A stretch of DNA of 64,000 nt from Batillaria attramentaria (taxonomy: Eukaryota; Mollusca; Gastropoda; Batillariidae): the NCBI GenBank assembly GCA_018292915.2, contig JACVVK020000015.1, positions 3,492,501 through 3,556,500 on the forward strand, written 5' to 3'. Under the pieces are notes generated by a model. That model was given only the letters and a program-made list of their open reading frames with translations. It made no database searches and was not told the DNA's origin. Of this stretch, positions 39,631 through 48,090 are shown piece by piece (the stretch's first letter is position 1; every line of letters begins with the position of its first letter). A program made the translations under genes and the position numbers.

Positions 39631-40098
39631 TTAGGAGGAAGTTTAGATATATGAGTGTACTAACTCAGTGACTGTACAGTGTCCTACTTCTTTTTTTTTT
39701 TTTTCTTTTTTTTAATCACATCTTTTCTGTTACTTGCCTGCTTTGTGCCAGGCATTCTGAAAGATGGTCATAATTATGCTTTTAAACATACTGCTCTTCA
39801 GCAGCTACTGAGGAGAAAAATTTGTACTTTTGCCTGCAGAGCCTGCAATGGTTTGCATACCCGGTAGTTTTAGAGCTCTACTAATTGTGAAGATGGACCA
39901 TTTCAAGTTTACAGGCACACTCACAAGGGTAGCTGCTTCAAAACTTGACTTCTGAGTGAGAACAGAAGTAAATCAAAGGATATGATACATGTAGTTAAAT
40001 TTGATTTTTTTTTTTTTTTTTTTCCAGGTGCAACCCACATCCTGACCCCTGAAGGATTCCTCGGGGACCTGCGCAGTCTCAGCAACACCCCAAGCTAG
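21912..40098 (+). CDS. STXBP1: Syntaxin-binding protein 1 (Munc18-1/UNC-18/ROP), Sec1/Munc18 family
   Basis: The protein binds syntaxin and templates SNARE assembly for synaptic vesicle priming at the presynaptic membrane (family knowledge). Sixteen coding exons join in frame to 593 residues, close to the 594 of mammalian Munc18-1: 21912-21939, 22792-22923, 23276-23352, 23789-23867, 24232-24335, 25029-25177, 25538-25622, 25852-25982, 26521-26628, 27506-27713, 28139-28277, 29097-29206, 38278-38391, 38757-38848, 39293-39447, 40028-40098. All junctions are GT-AG and phases match. Recognisable blocks include [20 protein letters not shown] in domain 1 (D31 and R36 align with D34 and R39 of rat Munc18-1), [35 protein letters not shown] in domain 3 and [12 protein letters not shown] near the C-terminus. 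The start [11 protein letters not shown] resembles the fly ROP start as I recall it. Intron 12 is about 9 kb and full of repeats. No break or missing segment was seen. Confidence 0.98.
23038..23068. repeat. Poly-G tract in STXBP1 intron 2
   Basis: About 30 G with a single A interruption, following a short TG run. It is G-quadruplex prone on the transcribed (plus-sense) RNA. Confidence 0.9.
24380..24916 (-). mobile_element. SINE-C, tRNA-derived, with 14-bp target-site duplication, STXBP1 intron 5
   Basis: Exact repeats GTATGTGGTAGGTT at 24380-24393 and 24903-24916 flank a 509-bp insert. On the minus strand it starts with a tRNA-like head (box A-like TAGTGTAGTGGTTAACAC, box B-like GGGTTCGAGTCCC). 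The body contains CCTACCTAGGTCGGCTCC, and it ends in A/C-rich sequence. A second copy of the family is at 57308-57739. Confidence 0.8.
26228..26384. mobile_element. Short inverted-repeat element (MITE-E), copy 1, STXBP1 intron 8
   Basis: Starts GTGTTCCTTA and ends TAAGGAACAC. The body shares clear similarity with 44943-45093, for example GCTTTCAAAACTGA near the left end and AATCTCTGTGTAAA near the right end. It is about 157 bp and has no coding frame. Confidence 0.6.
27225..27440 (-). mobile_element. Repeat family D, copy in STXBP1 intron 9
   Basis: CATGCACACTTGATATATGT and TAAGTCGGATGCCTTAACCA resemble 9975-10125 (GTGCACACCTGATATTTGTG, TAAGTCAGCTG). TTAACCACTAGACC read on the minus strand looks like a tRNA-like box A. 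Probably a further tRNA-derived SINE. Confidence 0.45.
28775..29070 (+). mobile_element. SINE-B-like repeat, copy 2, STXBP1 intron 11
   Basis: Plus-oriented copy: CATTCGGGCCGATCGTCGG, CTCTGCTTTGGAAATGTACA, GAGCTGACCCTTCGCACCAC, AGAGAATGCGTGTGATTCAC, GATTCAGTTCGCGGCACTTG, ending in an (ATT)n tail just before exon 12. Confidence 0.65.
31729..31807. repeat. (CA)n microsatellite in STXBP1 intron 12
   Basis: CA tract with CGCA and GT interruptions. Confidence 0.93.
33682..33934. mobile_element. TTAA-flanked MITE with CTTTCAGCCCTG inverted ends
   Basis: Bounded by TTAA at 33689-33692 (another TTAA at 33682-33685) and 33931-33934. Its ends are inverted: CACTTTCAGCCCTG begins at 33693 and CAGGGCTGAAAGAGG ends at 33930, sharing 12 identical bases. 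The body is about 238 bp with no ORF of note. A small inner palindrome, ACCGTA...TACGGT, follows the left end. TTAA target duplication and C-rich terminal repeats point to a non-autonomous piggyBac-type element. It shares its right TTAA with the next element. Confidence 0.65.
33931..34592 (+). mobile_element. Internally deleted piggyBac-like element
   Basis: TTAA at 33931-33934 and at 34589-34592 bound a 654-bp body. The left end CCCGTTCCTG and the right end read in reverse, CCCTTTTCTG, are imperfect terminal repeats. Two copies of a short palindromic motif, GGGCTACGAGTAT, occur near the left end (33948-33960 and 33991-34003). An 88-codon frame (34153-34419) starts [16 protein letters not shown] and is rich in acidic D/S/E runs, as at the N-terminus of piggyBac transposases. 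The catalytic domain is absent, so it cannot move on its own. Confidence 0.6.
34153..34419 (+). pseudogene. Truncated piggyBac transposase N-terminal remnant
   Basis: An open frame of 88 codons lies inside the TTAA-bounded element. The product starts [12 protein letters not shown] and continues with acidic stretches such as [13 protein letters not shown] and [12 protein letters not shown], which are common ahead of the DDE domain in piggyBac-derived proteins. It ends before any DDE domain would begin. Family membership rests on composition and the TTAA context, not on catalytic motifs. Confidence 0.45.
35004..35071. repeat. (TG)n microsatellite in STXBP1 intron 12
   Basis: About 68 bp of pure TG. 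Confidence 0.95.
36179..36367. mobile_element. Tc1/mariner-type MITE in STXBP1 intron 12
   Basis: The left end TACAGTACAACTTCTTTTAG and the right end, read on the minus strand as TACAGTAGAACCTTTTTTGG, are inverted repeats of about 28 bp bounded by TA. TA duplication and CAGT-type ends are typical of Tc1/mariner derivatives. The element spans 189 bp and has no coding frame. Confidence 0.6.
36511..36599. repeat. (CA)n microsatellite with CGCG interruption
   Basis: CA runs with CGCACGCGCGCG near 36532-36545. The alternating purine-pyrimidine composition is prone to Z-DNA. Confidence 0.93.
37289..37342. repeat. (CA)n microsatellite in STXBP1 intron 12
   Basis: About 54 bp of pure CA. Confidence 0.95.
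39478..39628. repeat. Long (CA)n microsatellite in STXBP1 intron 15
   Basis: About 150 bp of CA with one TTCTGA interruption near 39547. The longest dinucleotide tract in the window, starting only about 30 bp after the exon 15 donor. Confidence 0.95.
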
Positions 40099-42840
40099 AC
40101 AGCAAGTCGAGTCACCCACCCTGGGCATTTGAAACAATCAAGTCAAGTCATACACTTCTTCAAAAACATTCAAGTACTACAAGTGTACATTTTTTAACCA
40201 AGTTAGCTTCTGTAGATCCACACAGGAATTTTTTTTTTTTTTTTTTTTTTTTAATCAAATGCTCATAGCTGTGGATACACACTGCAAATGGTCTGGAAGA
40301 TGCAGAGACATTCCTGAAGTTAGTTACACGTTGACTGTGTAGATTGTCTGGTTGGTGTCATTCTTTGCAGTTGTCTACTGGTCCGCTCTTTTCTTGTATT
40401 TTAACTCTTGATGTGCAATACGGCGGGACCAGAAACTGTGGTATTCCAGCAGAACAGCTGTTGTTAATTCATGTGTTACATGAGTTTGCCTGTGTGTGCT
40501 CAGTGTTTTTTTGTTGTTGTTTTTTTGCTTTTGTTTTGTTCGTTGTAGGTTTTTTTGTTTGTTTGTTTGTTTTTGTTACATTTTACCACCACACCTTGTA
40601 CATACCATCCATGCTTATTTTTGGAGTTGCCAACGTCAGCATACATGTGTGTTGTAAAAGTAGAATCAAGTGCATGTACATGTACATACAAAATTTGCTT
40701 TTGAGATCATGTGTTGAAGCTGAAAGAAACGTAGGGTGGGAAAAATTGACCACACTTCCCCTTCCCAAGAAACTGCTTTTAGTGTCCCGAATTCCTGGCC
40801 GTAGTCCTTTGTTAACTCTTTGACGACGGAGCGTAATTTCTGACACACGATTTCCTATAGGAAATCGTGTGTCAGAAATTGCGCTCCGTCGTCAAAGAGT
40901 TAAGGCTTTATTGCTGTAAGTACTGTTCATGACGTGCATGTATAAATAAGTGTGCGTGTTCAATTGAGAAAACTGTGAAGGTAACCACTGTGATTGAAAT
41001 GAATTCTGGATATGAAGAGAAAGATGGAAAAGACCGCCCTGTTTTTTTCTCAGGAAATCAGTGTGATTCATTTTCTGCATTTCTGCAGGGCATTGTAGTA
41101 AGTTAATTCTGACTGGAATTTTGTGTTTCTCATAGTCATTCAAGTAGTGTAGGAGGGCAGCACACAACAGAGAATGATGTGCCATTTTGTTGCATCGGTG
41201 ATTTACTGAACAAGAGTATCTGCCAAGTGAGAACAATGTGTGCTGGAAAATGGCATTTTGTCTGTTTACAAAAACCTTTTTTTTGTTTTTGTTCCAGCAT
41301 CACAAGTCTGAATACATGAACCATATTTCACTGTATGGTATTTTGGGCGCGCATATTGAGGTGTGTTTTAGAAGTTGCAGCAGTTGGCAAGGAGTGCATG
41401 TATTGTAGTTTGTACAGATGACTACTGTAGTAGAAAATCATTGCCAAAGTTTCTGTGTACATAGTGATAAAGCAAAAGTTTGTTTCTGTAGCAGGTATTT
41501 GGTGGTGTGTGCAATACACTCACCTCAGTTTATTTATTGATGTTATATGTCTGTCTCCTGGCACTTGTGCTAAGACACTTGCACTATTATTGTGTGCTGT
41601 TATATAGATTTCATGCATCTGTTTTCACAGCCGCAGGTGGGCATGGGTGGTTTGCTAGTCAAACTGCAATTTGATACGGGGCACGCACTAGTCCATCACT
41701 AGCACCTACCGCTTTTCAAACCACATGCAGCTCGCAAATCCTCCGTGCCCACCGGCCGGTTTTAAGGTAGAGAATTATGTGGATGATAAACTTCTGAATG
41801 AGGGTTTCTGTTGTAATTCATGCACTTTCGGCGAGTTGACAGAAAATGGGGATGTTTTTTAGTTCAAGTTGGTGTCTGCGCTAGATATAGCTTAGTTGAC
41901 CATATTCCCTTTTGATGGTCATTTTCCAGTTTGTATGGCGACACTGAACATAGACTTGGTGTATGGAATAACATTGTTTGTAGTTAAAGGTGATCGGACA
42001 TGTGCATACAGGTAGGCCTATGCTAGCCTGTCTGTATCATGTGTTCTGTCACCAACAAAAGGCTTTGGCTGTACACAGCGATAGATCCTATCTGTGGCAT
42101 TTGAACAACAAAGAAATTAGATTAAATTTTGTAATGTGTCTGAGGGTAGAGGATTCGTGTGGAATTTTTTATTATTATTGCTGCATTTTTCTGGCAGTAT
42201 CAACCCTGCGTTTTGTTGTATAGCACTGTTGTGTAGTGTGTATAGTACTGGAAGTAAAATGTGCGATTGCTCATTACATTCCTTTTCCTTGAGCTTTTAC
42301 ATGGTTTACCTGGTCACGTATTGTCGAACCCCACAAGCCGTTTGAGTAACCAAATATTCCTCGTTTTCTGATGCAATGTGTCCAGACTGAGTAATAGAGA
42401 AGTGAGGCTTACTGTGTCATGTACATGCAGCTGTACAGTGTAAGCTGAGGTTGAAGGTTGCTGGATGGAATTCTGCCAGCTGAATGGTTTTCGAAGGTGG
42501 CCAAGTGCACTCATTTAAATTTATTCCAGCTGATGTTGTTTTCAAAAAGGAAATCTTTATCTGGACACCAGCAACTGCTCACTTAATTTGCAGCAGCCTG
42601 AAATGTCATCTTCTGTTACTCCCTTGGTACTGTCGGTCAACATGAGCAAACAAATTACTGGGTACCAGTTTCTACAGAAAATTGCTGTGTAGGTTGAAGT
42701 CTTTTCTTTCTTGTTATAATTTTCCATCAACTATGCAGTTTTTGTTACTGTAAATGTTCATTAGGCACTGCCATGAACGGACTGTTTGCACTTCATGGTT
42801 TTCAATTCACAATAAAATGTCCTGCATTATGTTTGTTCAC
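40099..42840 (+). other. Predicted 3' UTR of STXBP1
   Basis: The stretch after the TAG stop has no convincing coding exon. The last AATAAA before the convergent RPL7A gene is at 42811-42816, followed by a T/G-rich stretch. This implies a 3' UTR of up to about 2.7 kb, long but normal for a neuronal gene. An ATTAAA near 42124 could serve a shorter form. The segment holds T-rich runs (40230-40252 and 40507-40575) and the palindrome at 40812-40903. Extent is inferred from signals only. Confidence 0.5.
40812..40903. repeat. 92-bp near-perfect palindrome with TTAA at both ends (foldback element)
   Basis: The left arm (40812-40857) and right arm (40858-40903) are reverse complements over 46 bp, with one mismatch (T at 40834 against C at 40882). 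Both ends read TTAA, and the arms begin TTAACTCTTTGACGACGGAG. TTAA is the insertion target of piggyBac-type transposons, so this may be a minimal foldback derivative. It sits in the predicted STXBP1 3' UTR, so the mRNA could fold it into one long stem. Confidence 0.85.
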
Positions 42841-43102
42841 GTTTCGTTTACTGCAGTTGTGAGTCAGACTGGATACATGGGAGGTACGCAAACATGCATA
42901 CTGAAGATACGTTGTTCCATGCATTTCGTGTTTGCAGATGTTTGGGTGCCACGGAATGACTGTACAACGTATATGGCGCATGCATGTGTCATCTTGATCT
43001 ACCACACCAACCATTCATGAATACATGACAGAGAACATACATTCTTTCCCCATGTTTATTAGTCTCATGTAAAGCGGCACAATGATACAAAACACAGAGA
43101 AA
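42841..43102. other. Convergent 3' gap between STXBP1 and RPL7A
   Basis: RPL7A ends with a minus-strand AATAAA at 43055-43060, 43 bases past its stop codon. The STXBP1 signal lies at 42811-42816, about 240 bp away. The gap has no visible repeat. Confidence 0.5.
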
Positions 43103-46100
43103 TCAGCCCATTTTCTGCGCCAGCTCTCGTGCCTTGGCCTTCTCCAGCTTGGTGATGCGAGCCTGTGACTTGGCCCCCATGATACCACCACCCCAGTGTC
43201 GTCGGATCTGCAACAGCACGAGAACAGGTTGAAAGATACTATCTGATACCATAGTGATACACCTCCTCCATAATCGGACAAAACAAATGACAGGCAACAA
43301 ACAGAGTATGACTGTTCACACCATACAGTTTGATATGGGGTTGGAAGTGAAAAATCAATTCATGGATAAGGAAAGCTTGGGTAAACCCATGTGCTATGTT
43401 GCTCAGACACAGCCAAGGATAAAATCAGAATCCATGGATTCATTGAGTGTGTAACAGTAATCATCACCGCAACATGGCCTGGGAACACCCCGTGTTCAAA
43501 ATCTTACTTTATCATACAGTGTAGTGCATACACATAAACCTAACAATATTTTCATTTTCAAAAAGCACACTCAGTGTATAACCCACCAAACCAAACTATC
43601 ACAGTATCAGCTAAATAAGCTGTGACTTCTCACCTCATCACCGCGGTCATTGAAGTTTGTTTTGACGGCCTCAACCAGCTTGGAGAGTGCAGGCTTGTCC
43701 TCACTGTTGACTGTGGCCAGAGCCAGGCAAGCTGCTGTCTTGCGGTGCACCACACGACCTAGCCGAGCCTTGCCCTTTACGATGGCGTATGGGACACCCA
43801 TCTTCCTGCACAAGGCGGGCAAGAACAGGACGATCTGAAACACACACAAACGAATTTACAAAATTAATCACAAGTTGCAAATGAAATGAAAACCTGCAGA
43901 AGATTTTTTTTCTTTTCCCCATAAACTGACAAAGGGACATCGACTGTAATCATGGCCACGCAGAGGCCATCATACGCGTACTCTTTCATATCGCACAACA
44001 GCCAACCTCCTTGTGAAGCCCGTTACAGTGAAGTGTCTGTACAAACACACAGTCAGTCATGTTTTGGTCATGTCTGCTCAGATTTAAAAAGCTCGTTTGT
44101 TAAACCTCATCCACAAGTCGGAATCAAGGTGTCATCACTGCTGACATGACCAAAATGACTCGCTCAAAACTGGAGACCGAGAGTATCCAGCATGTTAGTG
44201 TGAGTACAGTTTACTACTAATACTAGGACTTGGTGACTATCTGGCAAGTCAAACCTTTCACTGACTGAGTACTGACAAGTTTGACTAAATAGAACTACTG
44301 AAAATGACAGCTTGTCAAAAGTGAAATCTTTTGCAATGTAAATTTTATTTTATATAAGACACACTGAGCAACACATTAAATGCATTTTAACAATAAATTA
44401 TGACCCCCCTCTCCCACCTTACTGAAGTTATTCTGAGAAGCAGACAATTTCCCACACAAGAATTAGAAAAAAAAGAACTAAAGGTGTGCGCGTGTGTCTC
44501 TGTCTGTGTGTGTGTGTCTGTCTGTGTGTGTACTTGAAGATCTGTGCCACTTGCTATGTCAGTATGTCAGTATGTGTACCATGATTGTCTCACGAGAGAG
44601 AACTGCACTGAGAGTGAGAATTGGACAGCTAAGCTGTTGACTAACATTGCAAGCTAGTTGCCTTTTCCCCCCCACATCACTTACACTACAGATACAAGTT
44701 GTTTATTTACGTTCTAAATTTTAAAAGTTTCCTCTATCTTTGGGCAGTTTGCTCAGAAAAGAGAATGTCAAATGTTGTGCGTCTTCAGCTGTCAGTTCAG
44801 GTGAAGAAATTCAAATGAATTATTCATCACTGCAAACATGCCACGGACTCAAGAGGCAGCCAGAATGCAACACAGAGTAACTCATTACACTGAAGTTACA
44901 GTAAAGCATTAAGAACAATTAACAAGTTGTTTGGGGTTTTCAGTGTTCCTTACAGCTTTCAAAACTGAGGGTCACTTTGACCATCTCTGTCAAATTTAGA
45001 GAGTCATGCTGTAAAATCAGCGAAGTACAGCCTCAAAATCTCTGCACCTGATTCTGAAATCTCTGTGTAAACAATGTGCATAATGAGGAACACTAGGGTG
45101 TTTTTTCTGTCAAGGACAGTATACTCTATAGTAATTACAAAATTTTATATCACAAGTTTCATTATGTTTCAATTGCTTAAACGTTTATACTGACAGAACA
45201 TGTCAACTAGTTAATGGATGGCGGAACTACAACCTGGAACCAGTGGATGAGAAAGCGCAAGCAAGCAAACCATACTGGTACGTTTTCTTGAGTAAGTGTT
45301 TTCAGAATTGATGACATTAATTTGCAAGTAAAAATAATTGGACATAATACAAAATACATAATACATGCATGCAATTAACAAAATTTCAAAACTGTTTTTG
45401 TGACAAGCTCAGAGATCGTGGTGGTAGATTTTCTGACATCATAGACACTCTGATAGCATAAATCTTTTCACATCATCGCTATGTCACAACCAGCCAAGAT
45501 ACCGCAGAAATGTGCCTCACTACCCGACAGGAGCATCAGTCAGAGTCAAATTCAAAGCCAGATACACTTTTCTTCAAACTATACTGGTCTATCAACTCTC
45601 TACATGGCACTGGAAAAAGGCGCTACAAGTACACCCCCAGCCATGAGAGACAGAGAAGCACCAGTCAAAGGCACAAGCAGAAGCTGAGAGCCTGTCAGGT
45701 GTTCTCACAATTTAAAAAAAAAAAAAAGTTCAAGGACTATATGCTACCTAGACAACCTGACATGCCAACACCACATGTCCAGGCAGCGTAAACAGAACCT
45801 AAGCAAGGATTCCCCAATTACACACCCAAACAGAATTCACGATGACGAAGTTTCAACTCAAACTATTCACTGCCTGTCATGTCACTCCAGATGACAGTCA
45901 AGGATATAGAGACATGGACTTTGAAACTGACTTTATCCATCCGTGGACAACGAAAATCAACGAAAATTCTCTAAATAATGCAACTTTTGCAAGTTCAGTA
46001 CTTGTTTTAACTGCAAGTTCCTGTATTTGACAAAGCACGATTTTCCTCCCTATATTATTTCATGTAACTACTGCATTGGGCGTTTTACAAGTTAACTGCA

Positions 46101-48090
46101 TGCTAACTTGACCCTGTTCTTTCCAACTAATGCATAGAAATTTATAGTGCACATTTTAAATTTAAAAGGAGAAGCCCACGAAAAGCAAGTCTGCATTTTC
46201 CTTACAGTTACACACATACCGGGGTAGTACACAGATCTATCCCTGTCATTGTTAGCAATGCAGTTTCATACAGTCTCTCATCAATGCAACAAGGGCTACA
46301 CCGCAGATGAGACTACACAATATTCTAGGATTAGTAATATGAGTGAAAAAGGTGTGACACAAACTCAGAGATCGTGGTGGTAGATTTTTTAACATCATGG
46401 CTACCTCTGATAGCAAATATCCTTTCACATCATCGCTTATGCCACAGGCCTCTACAGTAAACCGTACAGCAGTAATTCCGAATCATGCAGAAATCTCATC
46501 TCAGAAGAGTGGTGTTTTTTTGTTTGTTTGGGGTTTTTTTTTGGTCACAGACTAAAACCACTGGTCAGCTTCAATGCAAGTTGCACTTTTGGGTCCATAA
46601 ACTGAAGCATGTTTTCAAAAAGAATTTAAACAGTACAGTGGACAATTTACCTCAATGGGATCGACATCGTGAGCAATGACGACGAGCTGGGCCTTTTTGG
46701 ACTCCACCAGGGCAGTGACAGTGTTGACGCCTGAGCGCACAACAGCTGGCCGCTTGGTGGGCTTGTCCGTTTTGCCGTCAACTCGCTCCTCAGCCCTCTT
46801 CCTCAGGCGCTCCTTCTTGGCCTGTTTTGTCTCTGGCTTGTACTTGTCAAGCAGACGGAAGATCTGAGTTGCTGCAAGTTAGAAATGGAGAAGATGTCAT
46901 TACCAATACTAAGAAATAACGCAGAACTCTTGAGCAATTTATCCAATGTGTCAACGGTTCTATCTAAGCCATACAGAACAAAATCCTGAAGGCAAATTAA
47001 AATTTTTTACTCCAGGACTGTTAAAAGGCTACGGCTGGACAGAGGGACATTCTGCATACCTTGGTAGGCATACCAGCTGTTTGCTAATGACAAAAGGCAA
47101 GTACAAATGTGCACAATTCTCAGCATCACTGAATTCTTAGAAAGAGAAGTCGTTTACAACTCTACCTGTTTGCCTATCGGCTGCCATGGTGAACTGGTTG
47201 ATTGGTGGGGGCACTTTCAACCGCTGGTACAGGATTGCTTTCTGGCGCTGGAGACGAATGTATTTGGGCCATCGCACAAATCGGGAAAGGTCACGTTTGG
47301 GCTGGATGTCCTGTCCTGAAACACAAATGATGAGCATTTACATTACAATAACACAAAACTTATTTTGTAAAGCGGGTTATGCATCTTACAGTGGGAGAAC
47401 CGAGCTACAGCACTGTGTTGGAGTACAGCAAAATGTATTGTATACCTTGTGTCAGTATGACTGAGTCTGACTGTGTCAGTGACCGTCACTGCGTGTGCGT
47501 TGCGCGGTTTAGAGTGCGTGTACAAGACGCGGGTTTCGGGAGTTGTGCTTACATTATTTAGAAATGCACACTCGTGCTTTACGGTACTGGGGGAGTCAAT
47601 GATATACACTTACCGATGCCAAAGTTCTTTGGCCGCTTTTCAAACAGGGGATTTGTTACTTTTTTGGCCTCGACTTTCTTAGTCAAGAAAGGGGTCGCTG
47701 CCACCTTCTTCTTCCCCTTCTTAGGCTTCGGCTGAAAGAAAAGACGTTTTACTGTAAGCGATTCAGCAGCACAACAGCGACAAGTTCAGCAGAAAAATAT
47801 ACGCATTTGAATAAAATGTATTCATTGTAAGATCTTAGTGTAACCCGACTGACTGGTCAGACACTAGCGTCAAAGCATGTTTCCATTTCGTTTTGGGAGT
47901 ACCCAAACACGATGCATTCGGGTTTAATTTTTACTGCAATCCCATCAATCGATGAGACAAATATAATACAGATCAAACACTGAACGAATACTTAAAACCT
48001 GTACATCATTTTGATACACAACACTACAATGATGGCTTTACAAACTGCCAGATCGTAAAGTGATCTGATGTACGAACTCCTACCCACCAT
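43103..48090 (-). CDS. RPL7A: 60S ribosomal protein L7a (eL8)
   Basis: Structural protein of the large ribosomal subunit, L7Ae/L30e RNA-binding family, equivalent to vertebrate Surf3. Six coding exons read on the minus strand as 48088-48090 (the ATG alone), 47614-47731, 47166-47315, 46651-46871, 43634-43834 and 43103-43207. They give 265 residues against 266 in human. Recognisable stretches are [86 protein letters not shown] and [20 protein letters not shown]. The first intron directly after the ATG is common in ribosomal protein genes. A short 3' UTR ends at AATAAA (minus strand, 43055-43060). Introns 4 and 5 host box C/D snoRNAs. It diverges from MED22 and converges with STXBP1. No damage was seen. 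Confidence 0.98.
43396..43475 (-). ncRNA. SNORD36-like: Box C/D snoRNA, U36-type, 28S guide (RPL7A intron 5)
   Basis: On the RPL7A coding strand a C box GUGAUGA (43461-43467) and a D box CUGA (43403-43406) are enclosed by a perfect 7-bp stem, AUGUUGC (43469-43475) with GCAACAU (43396-43402). The guide just before box D reads CCUUGGCUGUGU and complements 11 nt, CACAGCCAAGG, of conserved 28S rRNA as I recall it. By the D+5 rule it targets the A before GCCAAGG, which corresponds to the 28S site of vertebrate U36 and yeast snR47. Vertebrate U36 genes also lie in RPL7A introns. The D' side was not resolved. Confidence 0.8.
44066..44151 (-). ncRNA. SNORD36-like: Box C/D snoRNA, U36-type, 18S guide (RPL7A intron 4)
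   Basis: The minus strand shows a C box GUGAUGA (44132-44138) and a D box CUGA (44078-44081). A long terminal stem pairs GGUCAUGUC (44143-44151) with GACAUGACC (44066-44074) and extends outward through further A-U pairs. The guide before box D contains ACGAGCUUUUUAA, complementary to UUAAAAAGCUCGU of 18S rRNA. The D+5 rule selects the first A of the AAAAA run, which fits the known U36 (human A668) and snR47 (yeast A619) site. Target sequence and numbering are from memory. Confidence 0.82.
44943..45093. mobile_element. Short inverted-repeat element (MITE-E), copy 2, RPL7A intron 4
   Basis: Starts GTGTTCCTTA and ends GAGGAACAC. The interior aligns in the same orientation with 26228-26384, sharing GCTTTCAAAACTGA and AATCTCTGTGTAAA. 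It lies in the snoRNA host intron but does not overlap any predicted snoRNA. Confidence 0.6.
45404..45483 (-). ncRNA. SNORD24: Box C/D snoRNA U24, copy 1 (RPL7A intron 4)
   Basis: The minus strand carries C box UGAUGU (45470-45475), an internal UGAUGU C' box and D box CUGA (45409-45412). Its 3' guide, ACCACCACGAUC, differs from vertebrate U24 ACCACCAAGAUC at one base. The GCUAUC segment before D' is also U24-like. Terminal sequences UUGUGACAUAGC (45478-45489) and GCUUGUCACAA (45398-45408) pair with one bulged U. The D' guide here reads UUUAUGCUAU, which departs from the U24 pattern AUUUGCUAU still seen in the second copy. U24 directs 2'-O-methylation of 28S cytidines and is hosted by RPL7A in vertebrates. 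Confidence 0.87.
46359..46440 (-). ncRNA. SNORD24: Box C/D snoRNA U24, copy 2 (RPL7A intron 4)
   Basis: The C box UGAUGU is at 46427-46432, a C' UGAUGU follows, and the D box CUGA is at 46365-46368, all on the minus strand. The D' guide AUAUUUGCUAUC complements UAGCAAAUAU of 28S rRNA, and the D guide is ACCACCACGAUC, both U24 hallmarks. The terminal stem pairs GUGGCAUAAGC with GUUUGUGUCAC using several G-U pairs where copy 1 has Watson-Crick pairs, so pairing is kept although sequence has changed. It lies upstream of copy 1 in transcription order. Confidence 0.9.

Larger units (their letters stand above)
43835..46650 (-). other. RPL7A intron 4, about 2.8 kb, snoRNA host
   Basis: Besides three snoRNAs the intron holds a MITE-like repeat (44943-45093), a short (TG)n/(TCTG)n stretch near 44490-44530 and unremarkable AT-rich sequence. 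No coding exon was seen between the flanking RPL7A exons; the frame runs directly from one to the other. Confidence 0.8.

Noticed and set aside
41636..41765. A further transposon with GGTGGGCATGG/CCGTGCCCACC ends in the STXBP1 3' UTR
   Set aside because: The inverted similarity is short and interrupted, no target duplication was found and no second copy exists in the window.
44767..44840. A fifth box C/D-like segment in RPL7A intron 4 (GUGAUGA with several CUGA)
   Set aside because: The spacing is too short for the nearer CUGA boxes, the terminal pairing is weak and no rRNA guide was recognised.
47732..48087. Box C/D snoRNA in RPL7A intron 1
   Set aside because: UGAUGG and CUGA elements exist but are more than 100 nt apart and lack a closing stem.
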